Below, piece by piece: positions 33,911-45,551 of a DNA stretch of 64,000 bases (position 1 is the stretch's first letter; each line of letters begins with the position of its first letter). Under the pieces are notes generated by a model that had not been told where the DNA came from, made no database searches, and saw only the letters and a program-made list of their open reading frames with translations. The position numbers were made by a program, and so were the translations under genes. Source of the stretch: Basidiobolus meristosporus CBS 931.73 (taxonomy: Eukaryota; Basidiobolomycota; Basidiobolomycetes; Basidiobolales; Basidiobolaceae); the NCBI GenBank assembly GCA_002104905.1, contig MCFE01000106.1, positions 62,001 to 126,000 on the forward strand, in the 5' to 3' direction.

Positions 33911-34790
33911 TGAGTGCAGTGCTGTATAGCTTTGCAATATTTGTTGGACTGCATCAGCTTTCTCAGATGGGGTATGACCAGAATATATCCGGAGTGTGAG
34001 CAATGTTTTCCCTCAATGGTGGTGGATTCCCAACAATTTGGACATGTTGCAATGGTAGCATTTTTGGATGTGAATGTCATGCAGCTGTTAGCACATGCTG
34101 GAATCAGGAAAGTCTCTGGATCATATGTTGCCAGCGGCATGATGGTTGTCCACTTGCACCATGTACATGGTAAGTTGTATTGCAGTATGATTTTGGCAGG
34201 AAGTAGTAATAAATCCTCAAAGCCCCCATCACTGATATTAGTGGAAACTTGCCACTTCTCTAGCAACAACATCACATCATTCACCAGTAAATGGATTACT
34301 GGGCTCACTTGGCTCCATAAAGTATCCTTGGCATTTGTTTCAACAGGTGTTGTCTCATTGAATATAGGAATTTGACCGGGCTCATATGTGGTACTGTTGT
34401 TAGGGGAGATAGGCTCAAGATCCATCACTGAACCTTCTTTGTCAGAGCTATCACTCTGCATGCCATATTCAGAAGGCTGAGGTGAGCCTAAAGGTATAAC
34501 ATACTCACCTGACTCAGTTTGTGCAAGGTGACAAAGACAACCAGATGCTGATAAAGAAGTATCAACTGGCCAGCAAGATAATGTTGGTACTGTAGTGACG
34601 GATGAATGGTCAAGTAAGACTTGGGTGGCAAAAACTGGTCATGATCCTTGTAACACTTCTAATGATGTCTGCATGTGTGATGACTGAGAGGCTTGCCACA
34701 ATAGCCACATGGTCTTTTTTCTCTTCTCTTACAGCGTAGAGTCAAAGTAGTCTTGCCCATGGGGCAAAAAGCTTGACCTTCAACAATGTA
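33911..34790 (-). pseudogene. tnp2-family transposase N-terminal part (copy T5)
   Basis: Minus strand. The N-terminal zinc finger (KREEKRPCGYCGKPLSHHTC, about 34680-34770) is followed by the linker SDSSDKEGSVMDLEPISPNN and by CANSCMTFTSKNATIATCPN...C at 34060-34110, the tnp2 second zinc region. The ORF 33907-34461 spans 184 codons without a stop. The rest of the transposase is absent because the Harbinger element lies at 33910. It is head-to-head with ORF-X copy X3. Confidence 0.65.
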
Positions 34791-34977
34791 ATGCTATTAT
34801 ATCACTTTTTGGTCAATATTCATGTGAACTTGAAACAGTCTTGTATTTGAGACATTGCACCTACATGAATATAAGATTCAGTGATGACCAGCCATAGTAA
34901 GCATTATAAATAAAGTTGTGGCACCACATACACTCGTATATGTAACACTATTTCCTCTTTGGTTTCACTCACTTTCA

Positions 34978-37013
34978 TATATAAGCTGCCAAAAAATAAA
35001 GCAAAGTTGTCTGGTTCTCAACCAAACCCCACTGCTAATGGCAACAGAAGAACAGTTGGACAACAGCTTGCTTTGACATTCAGTACAACCAGTGGGGCTA
35101 CATCCAAAAAAGGCCCTGTGGGCAGTGTGCCCATTGAAGGTAGTAATGTGGACTCCTCAGGCTCTCAGTCAAGTAGGCAATTGAAAACCTCTCTGGAGCC
35201 ACAAGCTGACTGTTATGCTCAGGCAGATGAGATTGTAGCAAACACAGTACCCTCAGTTGAAGATCAGCAAGTGGCCATGATAACATCACCACCATCTGTA
35301 TTGGCAAGTGTGCTGTCAGCTCATATCAAAGCAATAATGAAGCAATTAGATGCAGTGACTGGTAGTATAGAATCAATGGCCCAGAGAAATCAGGAAATAG
35401 TCCAGAAACAGGATGAGCAGATAATACGTGTATAGCAATCAATTTCCCAGGTCAAGAAAGCAGTATCTTTGCTGCAAAGAAGGAACTCAAGTAGCTCAAT
35501 GTCACAACCAAGAATTGAGCCATTTCCCAAAGTAACAGCAGAGGAACACTGTGCAGTCTTTGAAGCACAACAACAATACCCAAAGATAAAGCCCACAGAA
35601 AAACCTATCACACCATGGGAGTGAAACAATATGGTGTTTATACCAAAGCCTAAAAATCAAAAGACATAGAAGATCCGTGAAGCCATTGAGTGCAATAATG
35701 AAGAGTGGGCCAATATACAAGAGGCTGTCAGAAGTCTAGCACGCCATCACCTTAAGGCTGGCATACCATGGGACCATCAGGAACTCAAGGCCAAGCAGAA
35801 TGCACTTGAGTTGTTCCTTGAGCATTATCCTGGACTCAAATGGCAAATGGATTTTGGACCAGCATTGGTATGCTAAGAAAGTATCTTAAGAATAGCAGAA
35901 GCTATCAAAGGCAGAAGAACAAGGGTGCCATGGCTAAAAACCAGCATCTTCCTCAAGAGCCTGTTACAAGCAGGGCCAAAAGCTGCAGACAAGCATCAAA
36001 GAGACATCAGGTAGCTGGAAGAGTGCCAATTAGGGACAAGCAGGCAGACACAGATGCACCAGCACAACATTTGTCAAGGAAATAGCGTAGTACCACTCAA
36101 AAAGCACCTAGTCAAAGTGGCAGCGAAGGACCTGGCAGTGATAAAAACCGGCTGCTTGTACAGGAGCCCATCACAACTACAGCTGAGAGCTCAAATCAAA
36201 CGGAAAGAAACGTCAGGTTTCCAGAAGAGGGCCAGCCAGGGACAAGCAGGCCAAAACAGATGCATTGGAGCAGAATTTACAAGAAGCACTTGGACAAAGT
36301 AGCAGTGAAAGACCTGGCAGTGATAAAGGCAATGGTAAAGGGAAAAATGTCTACCCAAGCCTGAGACAGGGAGGCATGCAAAAAAACTGCAGTTCTTGCC
36401 AATTAATACTACAAGCCAGGAACAGACTCAGTTCCATCACAGCCAAGAAGAATTACCAACAAGAAAACAGCTGCTGTCACAAGAGTTGGAAGCACAGCCA
36501 GTTGAGCTACACTCCAGCAAGGTAGATGAGTTTACTGAAAAAGGCAATTTGTCTACCACAGCCTCCACAGCCTCCACATCCTCCATTGTTGACAGAGTGG
36601 AGATCCCACTGACAGACAAGGCTTCAACATCAAGAGCTCAAAAGACTATCACAATGCCTTCAGTGGAGTTTTGGAACATTAGTAGGTACACCAAGAGGTT
36701 GCAGCACTTCTTCAAGAGCAGTGCTCAAGAAAACTCACTGGATTATTGCAAAGACTGGCAAATGAGGAGCTAGACCTTGCAGTGCCAGCTGAAGACCAGG
36801 ATGTGTGGGAACCAGTGAATGAACAGTGGCATAAAGCTGTTGGGTTCCTGCCAAAGTTGTGGAACCAGAGCATTACAGCAGAAATACTTATTGAGTTGTG
36901 TATTTTAATGGAGTTACTTGTTAAGTGTGGGGTTAGGCTTAATGTTAGTGTAGGGTATAGAGACTTGTACAGGTCAATACAATTGGCAATTGAGGTACAA
37001 CTGAAGTTTTAAC
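34978..37013 (+). pseudogene. ORF-X, longest copy (X3)
   Basis: The most complete copy of the tnp2 partner ORF. The ATG of copy X2 is changed here. The N-terminal part is intact to 35435 (Ser/Thr/Gln-rich, then AHIKAIMKQLDAVTGSIESM, a coiled-coil-like run). The middle (35640-35840) has EAIECNNEEWANIQEAVRSL and KAGIPWDHQELKAKQNALEL. The basic tail (35840-36530) contains two similar ~200-bp units, each with GPGSDK-type peptides. The C-terminus (36746-37012) reads QRLANEELDLAVPAEDQDVW ... GYRDLYRSIQLAIEVQLKF. Frame changes and stops break it in at least five places. No known domain is recognisable. It could be an analogue of CACTA TnpA proteins. Confidence 0.5.
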
Positions 37014-37866
37014 GTAAATAAATCAATTTGTATGCATGAAAAGTAAGAGACATGGTTGAGTCAGGAAGCAAGGAGTGTGGAAAAGAGGCAATAGCCAATC
37101 AATTCACACAAATGTAGGAGGCAATAGAGTGTCTGGGATCAGAAAGTGAGTGAATTGGCAGGGAACCAATCAAAAGCCACTTATACATTGTTGTGATGAA
37201 AAATTTTGCCAAAGTTTTTGTGAAATCTGGGGTGCAATTATTTTTCAATGGTCTCTGGGCAGTGTCCCAACAGGATCAGTACCTCTTAGTCATGGGACTT
37301 TAACTTTGTGACAGCCATTTGATGGGATCCTCTCAATAATTTTTCATAGGGCATCTTCCCTCCAAAGTTGTGGAACCAGAGTGTTACAGCAGAAATACTT
37401 ACTGAGTGGTGGATTTCAATGGAGTTCCTTGTTGAGTGTGGGGTTAGGCTTAATGTTAGTGTAGGGTATAGGGACTTGTATAGGTCAACACAATTGGCAA
37501 TTGAGGGACAACTGAAGCTTCAACAGAAATAAATCAATTTGTAAGCATGAAAAGTAAGGGAAATGGTTGAGTCAGGAAGCAAGGAGTGTGGAAAAGAGGC
37601 AATAGCCAATCAATTCACACAAATGTAGGAGGCAATAGAGTGTCTGGGATCAGAAAGTGAGCAAATTGGCAGGGAACCAAGCAAAAGCCACTTATATGTT
37701 GTTGTGATGAAAAATCTTGACTAACTTTTTGGAAAAATCTGAGGTGCAATGCTATTTAGCAGTTTTTGCATGGTGTCCTCATGACATACATACCCCTTAG
37801 TTATGAAATTTAAATTCTGTGATGGCCTTTTGTTGGGATCATCACAATTGTTTCTCATAGGGTAAA
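36851..37866. repeat. Tandem direct duplication, unit about 511 bp
   Basis: Unit 1 (36851-37355) and unit 2 (37362-37866) both begin CCAAAGTTGTGGAACCAGAG and end near TTTCATAGGG, with an offset of 511 bp. The first unit contains the last ~50 codons of ORF-X X3 and its 3' flank; the second repeats them with point changes. It is a local duplication of the ORF-X 3' end. Confidence 0.85.
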
Positions 37867-37959
37867 AGCATATTGCTAACTCAATGCTCAATAGTTAACA
37901 CTGCAAAGAATGCCTAGAAGGTATTGCAAGATACCAACCAGTCATGTACAACTTCTAAG

Positions 37960-38400
37960 AGAATGTATCTTAACCAATAATCCTTTACTACAAATATGCT
38001 CCCAGAAGATAAAAATCTGTCTTACCAAATCACCCTTCTGGTTGAGGAAATGAAATCTGTGGGCAAACCTACTGATGAAGATGTGATGTTTACTTTCCTG
38101 CATAGCCTGCTTGGTAAGCTTCAAGGCCTTATATCAGCCCTAAACTCCAGATCCAAAGGCTTAACCTTAAATTACATTTATGGAAGGCTACTAGATGAGG
38201 AATTAAGAATAACCAGGCCCAACAGGTAAAAAGAAGATGCTTTAATATACAGCAATATCCACAGAAGAAGGTATTCAATGCCCTTTAAAGGCTACACCAA
38301 CACTTCTTGCAGACACTAAGCATTCTGCTACAACTTCACTTTTTATGATATAAAGTTGAGACAACAGATTCCAAGCAAAAATCAGTGAGTATTTTTTGAT
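37960..38400 (+). pseudogene. copia-type gag fragment (plus strand)
   Basis: 37996-38229 reads the UBN2-like gag segment (FTFLHSLLGKLQGLISALNS ... LNYIYGRLLDEELR). 38280-38320 hints at a zinc knuckle in another frame. It is related to the minus-strand gag at 39544-39807 but lies in the opposite orientation, and nothing else of this copy is visible. Confidence 0.6.
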
Positions 38401-38429
38401 TATGGAACATTGATCTGTTTGCATGTGCT

Positions 38430-40200
38430 AACATGTCATTTTGCTGGGGGGGTATATGGTACATTAGTCTCTTGCTTTATATCAAGAATTTTGCCACAGG
38501 TGATGAAGAGATTTGGGGTACAATTTCCACCATTGTTAGAGCATATTTTATTGATTTCTTCACCAGTTTCTCTCTGCACCATGACTCTAAGCTCCCTGAG
38601 CTTGCACAAAGCTTCTTTTTTTCTCTCCAAGAAGAACACCAGTGTTTATCTTCCATAACATCAATAATATTCTTGAATGATTCATTCTTTCTAATAATAA
38701 ATTTTGCATGGTTACTTACTGATGTGAGTGAGTTCCATCTATTTTTTTCTTAGTTTTGACTAGCCCAGAGCTCTTGAGTGATTGTCTGCTTGTTTTGCAT
38801 AAATACATGCTTCACAGAGCTCCAAATTAGCTGGAGCATCAACTTTCACTCTGCCAATTAGCTGATTTTTAATTAGTTTACTCAAATAATCAAACTTGAA
38901 GTGTCCAAATCTCCTGAGTCAATGCATCTGTGTTTCTTCATCTGAGATACATATATTAGCTTACAGATATAATATGATATATTTCAACTTGTGCACATTC
39001 TGATTTCCAATACCAACAACCATCAGGGTGCCATCCTGATTGGTAAACATGCATCTACCACTGTCTAAGCTGAAATTAAGTCCTTCTGGTGTGGCCTTGC
39101 TTACAGGTAATAGGTTCTTAGCTATTTCTGGTGAATATATTACTTCTTTGAAGCAAAGTGTGTGGCATGCTTTATTATCTCTGAAAATCACTTGAACAGT
39201 TCTCTGTGCAGCTGCATCAGGTGTGCTGTTGAATTTCATGAAGCCTTCTTAGTAGGAATATTTTGATATTGGGTTAAATGCTCTTTTTTATGTGTGAAGT
39301 GTTGAGATGCTCCAAAGGCAGTATACTATGTCTGAAAATTGCTGTTTGTGGTCATACCAGGTGCAGATATGAATATCCTATCATCAGGCATTGCAGCATT
39401 TCTACAGTCATGATTTTTTTGCTCATCATACCTATTTTTGCAGAACTAGTCCGATGTGAATCCTTTCCTTTTGCAGTGGCTACAAGAAAGCTTGTTGTTA
39501 TCTCTAAAGAGTATTGGGTAGATTCTTTGATGGCTCTCACTACTTATGGTTGCATTTTCTTGCTCTTCTTTGTTGCACTTGATTTTCTTGATTCATTGTC
39601 CAGGAGCCTTCCAAATATGTAATGTAAAGTTAAATCATCAGTTCTGGACTCCAGGGCTGATACAAAGCCCTGAAACCTGTTGGTGAGGCTATTCAAGAAG
39701 GTAACTCTCACATCCGGATTTGTTGGTTGTACACTCACATATACTATTTCATCAACTAACAAGGCATTTGTGTTGATTGGATTTTTTATTTCTGCCCCTA
39801 GAAGCATCTTAGTAGGGGAGAATTCTTCTCTTAGGTAACTTTTTCTTAGCAGCTGAACATAGCAATGTGGTGTCTCCTAATTCCTTCCAGGCATTTTTAG
39901 CTGTTTTTGCACTTGAGCATTTAATTAGCAATTTGTCTTTGGCATTAAGTCAAATGCAATTACAGATACTGTGTTCTTCTGCTACTTCAAAGCTTGTTCT
40001 TCTACATCATTAGGAGGGTATTCTTCTAATACAAGAGCATCCCAAAGGCTTCTTTCCAGTAGCTGCATCTACATCATCACCTTCCAGACTTGGTAGTTAG
40101 ATCCATCTGACTTTGCTGTGGTAGGAAGATTCCTGTAATAGCGGTAGTAGACATTCCAAAGAGTGACAGGTTGAGCCATATAACCCATTGTAAGAATTTG
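38430..40200 (-). mobile_element. copia retrotransposon B fragment (gag to integrase)
   Basis: Minus strand. Gag start near 40180 (MAQPVTLWNVYYRYYRN, then KSDGSNYQVWKVMM), UBN2 core at 39544-39807 (VRVTFLNSLTNRFQGFVSAL), protease/pre-integrase at 38961-39239 (KEVIYSPEIAKNLLPVSKAT), the pre-integrase Cys region at 38775-38830 (LCEACIYAKQADNHSRALG) and integrase core at 38436-38640 (VQRETGEEINKICSNNGGNC, with the usual SDNGG as SNNGG). RT and LTRs are not visible. Several stops and frame changes show that it is dead. Confidence 0.75.
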
Positions 40201-40529
40201 GAGATGCTGGAAGTCACAGAGTGAACAAGAAGAATATGTGGTTTTACTTACTGATTTATTGAGTGTAAAGAAGTACTTATGCTTTTACATGATCTTGGCA
40301 AAGCAAGTACAAAAAATATGCTTGAGATGATTTCAAAAGCATGTGTGCAAAGCATAGGGCAGTTTGGAGTGCTATGAGATATCTTCTATTTTAGGTACCT
40401 TATTTTTTTAGTGATAATATTTTAGGTAAATGCCAATAAGGAAACTGGCCAGAATTCTCTAAGATTTGTGGGTAGTGATCCAGGTGCCTAAGTTATGTGA
40501 ATCTTTAGGTGCAATTAAAAACTTTTACA
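40201..40529. other. AT-rich flank of copia B
   Basis: No gene. This is where a 5' LTR of copia B would be expected, but I cannot pair it with a second copy, so its borders are unknown. Confidence 0.35.
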
Positions 40530-41070
40530 AGCATTGGCCATTATGTCAAAGTGCCTATTATTGTCTGCATTGGAGATACCCCAGCCATTGGCAAGGTAGC
40601 TGCCTCTTCCTAGTACTATGGATGGTATTGGTATAAATGTGTGAGATCCTGGGGATTTACTTCATAACTTATGCCCATTATGATTGTCCAAGCACCAATA
40701 GTAAAAACAACATCTTTCCACAAAGAAAATGCTCAGAAGTCAGTATTTAATTGCAGCAAAGCTTGCAAGCTATAATCCATTGGCCAGAATATACAATTAA
40801 TTAAATATTGGAGATACTTAAGACAGAGGGTATCTCTTGGAGCAAAAGCTTTCCACTGGCAGCAATGCATTTGCTCTTAACCATATCCCAAATACAGACA
40901 ACCAAGTTGTACATGAGGTATTTCAAGCTGAATGAGCCCTCTAAAATGCCAGAGTAATCTGAAAGTATTGTCAAGAAATTACGGAGTATTTGTTACCTAG
41001 AGTACAATTCACAAACTCAATTGAATATTCATAAGTATATGAGATAATACAAATGCAAGGCCCAGTTATA
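40530..41070 (+). pseudogene. tnp2-family transposase, middle fragment (copy T6)
   Basis: Plus strand. 40740-41060 repeats the region of T2 at 16850-17150 (GGAGCAAAAGCTTTCCACTG, then HFKLNEPSKMPE-like), and 40600-40730 repeats 16690-16850. Stops are frequent. It is the last recognisable transposon sequence before the gene-bearing part. Confidence 0.55.
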
Positions 41071-41817
41071 CTGGATATGTATCTATTTATGTAAGCCCGC
41101 TCTACCAAGGGACATTGATATATAATCATCCCAACTGGTCCACCTCACCATCCGAGATACTGTTGTTGGGCATCCCTGGAATTAGGGAGCGCAAAGAGGA
41201 CCTTGCTAGTCTCTGATCTTCAACCTGCTGAGCAGTGATTATGGTAGAACTTTGCCACGGGCCATCAGAGCACCATGCAACTGAGTACAATCGGTGTGCA
41301 GTTTAAGCTAAGGTTGGATGAAGGCAAGGATTACTATTCTCTGCCCGTCTGATGATGGTTACACCTTGGATTGGATTCCCCAGTGGCTTTGACAATGATG
41401 GGTGCATCATGCAGTGTAAGTGATCTCGCTTCCGTATTTGGGGAACGAAATCCCCCACCTAGCACAAGCCACATCTTCATCAGCACCAACATCCTACAGC
41501 CTGGGAATTTCCCCTTCTGACCAATCACCGGGAACCTTCTTGGTGCCTCGGTGGCGAAATGGGATCTTCCCGCGGATCTGAAACCTCCACACCACTTTCA
41601 ATTGGGTTACAAATATAGCAGGCACCACGACAATAGATGAATATTAAAATTAACTGAGGTTGTTATTTAGCGTAGAATAGATGGCATCGATCGCAAAGAT
41701 GATTGGGTACCGACAGACTTGACCAGATGTCATTAGAGATTTCTATGTCAGTAGTAGTGGTAGCGGAGTGGTGGAGGAAGTGGCTTTGCTTAGGTTAATG
41801 AAGGTGATGTATATATA

Positions 41818-41855
<38 letters not shown>

Positions 41856-41909
41856 AATGATGAGGATGTAAGCGGAAGTGTGCAAACATTCTGAATTGCT
41901 ACGGTAATT
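41071..41909. other. Compartment boundary and 3' flank of the serine dehydratase gene
   Basis: Repeat similarity ends at about 41.07-41.1 kb, and no transposon sequence is recognisable beyond it. 41100-41640 holds no convincing gene. The stretch from 41640 to 41909 probably includes the 3' untranslated region of the dehydratase gene. Confidence 0.5.
41821..41853. repeat. (GT)n microsatellite
   Basis: About 16 uninterrupted GT units, preceded by a short TATA run, 57 bp past the dehydratase stop codon. Confidence 0.95.
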
Positions 41910-43824
41910 CTAACAAACGGGCACGTTAACTGCTAAACCACCCTGGCTGGTTTCCTTATATTTGCTCTGCATATCCAAGCCAGTTTGTCTCATACTCTCG
42001 ATAACTTGGTCAAGGGTGACACGGTGAAGACCATCACCGTTAAGTGCTAATTGAGCTGCGGTGACAGCTTTGACAGCCCCAAGAGCGTTGCGTTCAATAC
42101 AGGGGATTTGTACAAGGCCATCGATGGGATCACAGGTCAATCCCAGGTTATGCTCCATACCAATTTCAGCAGCGTTCTCGACTTGCTCGACTGTACCACC
42201 CATCACAGCAGCAAATCCAGCAGCAGACATAGAGCAGGCAACACCCACTTCGCCTTGGCAGCCTACCTCAGCAGCACTAATACTAGCTCCTCTCTTATAC
42301 AACATACCAATGGCGGCGGAGGTTAACAGAAACTCCATCACATCCCTCTCTGGATCATCAGAGATGAATTCTAAATAATATTTCAAGACAGCGGGGATGA
42401 CACCACTAGCACCATTGGTTGGGGCAGTAACCACACGACCACCGGCAGCATTCTCCTCATTGACAGCGATTGCGTAAACTGATAGATAATCCAATGCAGG
42501 CAGAGATAATCGCTTGGAGGTTCTACGGGGGAGATAAACTCGGCTCAATCCGGTTTCACTGGAGGGGATTTCGGAGTTGGTAGCAATGGTTTCCTCCTTG
42601 GGTGACCCTGGGGCAACAGAAGTAGAGTTATATCCAACGGAGTTATTGTTGTAGAGGCCACGAAGGAGCTTCTTGTAGAGGCTTGGGGCTCTTCTCTTGG
42701 CAGAGAGTCTGCCAGGGAGATACTCCTCATTGCTCAAACAGCCGTTTTTGATGGACAAATCCATGGTGTTCCAAATGGCGAAAAGCTGGGCTTTGATCTC
42801 CTCGGGTGATCTCCATTGAAGCTCGTTCTCGTAAACAACTTGAGCAACGGTCATATTTTGCTTGCGGCAGACTTCAAGTAAATCTTCAGCATTGGTGAAG
42901 GGCAAAGCTGCGATGACGAGATCCTGATTCTTGCGCTCATCATCACCAGGGACCAAGGAAGATGACTCCTTATCATCCTTGAAGTATACGTTTTGTCCAT
43001 GAGCAACATGGGTGGCCTCATTTACTACGAAGCCACCGCCAATGGAGAAGTATTCATTGGTAGCCAACATGTCACCGCTTTCATCGAACACGGTAAAACG
43101 CATTCCATTAGGATGTTGTGGTAGTGAATCGAAGTAATGGAACACAAGGTGTTTCGCAGGGTCAAAGGTGACATTATGAGTACCATTCAAGGTAATGGTC
43201 TTGTTGTCGTGCATTGCTTGAACTCTAGAACGAATTGTGCTAGTCTCAACAGATTCGGGAGATTCGCCCTCAATGCCTATCAATTACGAATTGGTATCGG
43301 TGCGTATTAATGAGATGACATTTGGAATGTACACTAACCCATAAGGGTGGCGTCGGGAGTGCCGTGGCCAACACCAGTAAGAGCCAAGGAACCGTACAAA
43401 TCAACACGAAGAGATTTAACCTACAAACGTAGAAATAAATCATGGTAAGATCGACAGTCGAAAGATACCGCGTACATAACAGACTAACCTTATCCAACAA
43501 CTTCAATCTTTCCAAGTCGGTGACGAAGATCTTTCCTGCACGCATAGGTCCAACAGTATGACTAGAGGAGGGCCCGACACCAATAGAGAACATATCAAAG
43601 GTCGACACTACAGCGTGGCGAGTGTCAGAGTTTTCTTGTGTGGATTGAGATTCTTTGACCGTGCCAACCTCGGTAGTGAATGATCGGGATTGGAAAATAT
43701 GAAGAGGCTTTGGTTTAACGAAGTTGTATGGAAGCGGCTGCAACCTCGCTCCCTTTAGCGTTGGTTTTGGCATAGAGGCCAAACGAAGCCCCGGTTTCAC
43801 AGTATTAAACATATATTTGAACAT
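41910..43824 (-). CDS. L-serine dehydratase, [4Fe-4S] single-chain type
   Basis: It converts L-serine to pyruvate and ammonia using an oxygen-sensitive iron-sulfur cluster, not PLP. Three exons (43489-43824, 43339-43420, 41910-43276; introns 68 and 62 bp, GT...AG) give 594 codons in frame. The N-terminal ~60 residues are basic and Ser-rich (FQSRSFTTE), a likely mitochondrial presequence. Then come the beta-domain signature [18 protein letters not shown], the alpha-domain block [20 protein letters not shown], and the cysteine-bearing segments [19 protein letters not shown] and [20 protein letters not shown], which supply the cluster ligands. The chain ends in VPVC; a C-terminal Cys reaching the active site is known in bacterial type-2 enzymes. 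A ~60-residue low-complexity insert around 42540-42700 is unusual. This type is typical of bacteria and rarer in fungi, where PLP enzymes prevail. Confidence 0.93.
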
Positions 43825-45551
43825 TGTATTCTGAGTAAATTGATGAAGAATGAAGACTGAATCAAAGCCAGAGGGCTACCTCAACCACGAGCTGCTCAGC
43901 TCCTTTTATTCGGTCGAAAGAAAACTACAAACTACAAAACCGGTTCCGTGTGGTTTCACAAAATCCTATATTTGAGTATTGTGATGCATGCGAAGTGAAA
44001 CCTCAGATTGATGGGTTTTGTTCAAATCTTATTTATGTAGAACACAGCATGTATCTTCTGATTAATTCGACCAATATTTCTCATACTCTGCATCAGCCAA
44101 TAACTGGCCAGAAAAGGAGCATCTTTAATTGCTTCGCTCAATCTGAGACTATCATCCAGTGTCAATCAGATCTCTGTTGCTGTGAGATTTCCTATCTCAT
44201 GTACCTTTTTCCTATCGTCAGCCATGGCTCATCTGCCTATCAGCCTACCTCCCGCTGACAATGGATGGCGAGGAGTGCGCGCCTAAGCTTCCCGGGAATC
44301 AATGGTGATCCATCTCATCTCTAAGCGGAGGGTTTTCCAGGATTCACTAGTGCTCTTTGCAGTTCCACATATGGCGATATTGGCAGTTGGCCAAAAGTTG
44401 TGGGGCTTTGTCCGATTGTTTTATCTAGGATCTATCATAAGTTTAATCAAATCTATCACAGGAATGCATCCATAAATAGCTTTCCATAAGGGATTCTGTG
44501 GCATGACCCGAGAGTTTCCGCCACTCATCTACCTTGCACTTCATTTTTTTCCGACTGCAGCGCATGTGGCGTAGGAAACTTATTGGCTGCGAAAGATAGA
44601 TTGAATGATCACTAGATGTTGTTTTCATCGTACCACTTGAAAACAGTAGGTGGTGGATCTTGTTTTAATTCCCCAGGTTAATGATAGCTACCTATGGCAT
44701 CAGGGGGATCTTAATCCGCTGGGTTGATTATCGTCGTCTAATCAAATAACGTGGTTGGGAGGGCATCATGTATAGGATAGGTCGAGATAATTCTGAGGCA
44801 AGCATTCTGGCAGCTGAGGCCCGCGGATGTTGGTGGATCCAGAGTGGTTTTGCACAGTAGAGTGAAAGCCGGCATTTATGGTAGGGGCTGATCATACCTG
44901 CCTAGCACTTGAAAACACTAGATAAACAGATCATGGGCGACAAGTGTGATTGCTACATTCGAACCCCATCAGGAATTCCGATGGTAATCTCCTCCGTTTT
45001 ACCGCCCTTCCTCGCACTTTCATGGCAACGGTTTCAACTTGGCATTTAGATTCATGGGTGATACATGCAGATAGAAATTCATCGAGATGAGAAGCAACAT
45101 CGATCAAAACTAGAAAGAATGCCATCTGTATGAAAGGAAGCTCAGGCTTTCCGCTGGGAGGAATTCCGCACATTACCTCTAGATAAGGGGCTTGTAGCAC
45201 TATGGGAGATCGCCTTCTTGTATTGTAGTAACCGTATTCGCCATTTCCCATCCGTTCAACTCGCAAATATCTCATCAATGCTTTATGACCACACTGATCG
45301 TGTGGGTTGACGAATTGATGAATAGCGCCACCACAGTGAACGAAATAGGGGCAACGGTGCTATGCTGAATACACCGAAATGATCCGAGTCCATCCAAAAT
45401 TGGAATAGCATGACTGGCTACGTTCGTCAGTCAACTCTGACGCCGCTGTTTCACTTGGCTCGGCGTTTGCCATGAAGCCTATGTGATGTTATTGCCATGC
45501 GAAGTGCGGTTGCCTTTGAACTTTCTTACTAGCACACAAACCGCACTTACC
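43825..45551. other. Intergenic region, no supported gene
   Basis: The region holds the dehydratase promoter side and the upstream side of the plus-strand gene that follows. A 115-codon minus-strand ORF (44931-45278) has no recognisable domain, no splice partner and no clear family, so it is not annotated as a gene. Confidence 0.5.

Noticed and set aside
41821-41853. GT repeat as a regulatory or Z-DNA element
   Set aside because: A simple microsatellite past the stop codon; nothing in the sequence supports a function.
44931-45278. 115-codon minus-strand ORF in the gap upstream of the helical protein gene
   Set aside because: No domain, signal peptide, splice partner or promoter pattern; a chance ORF is as likely.
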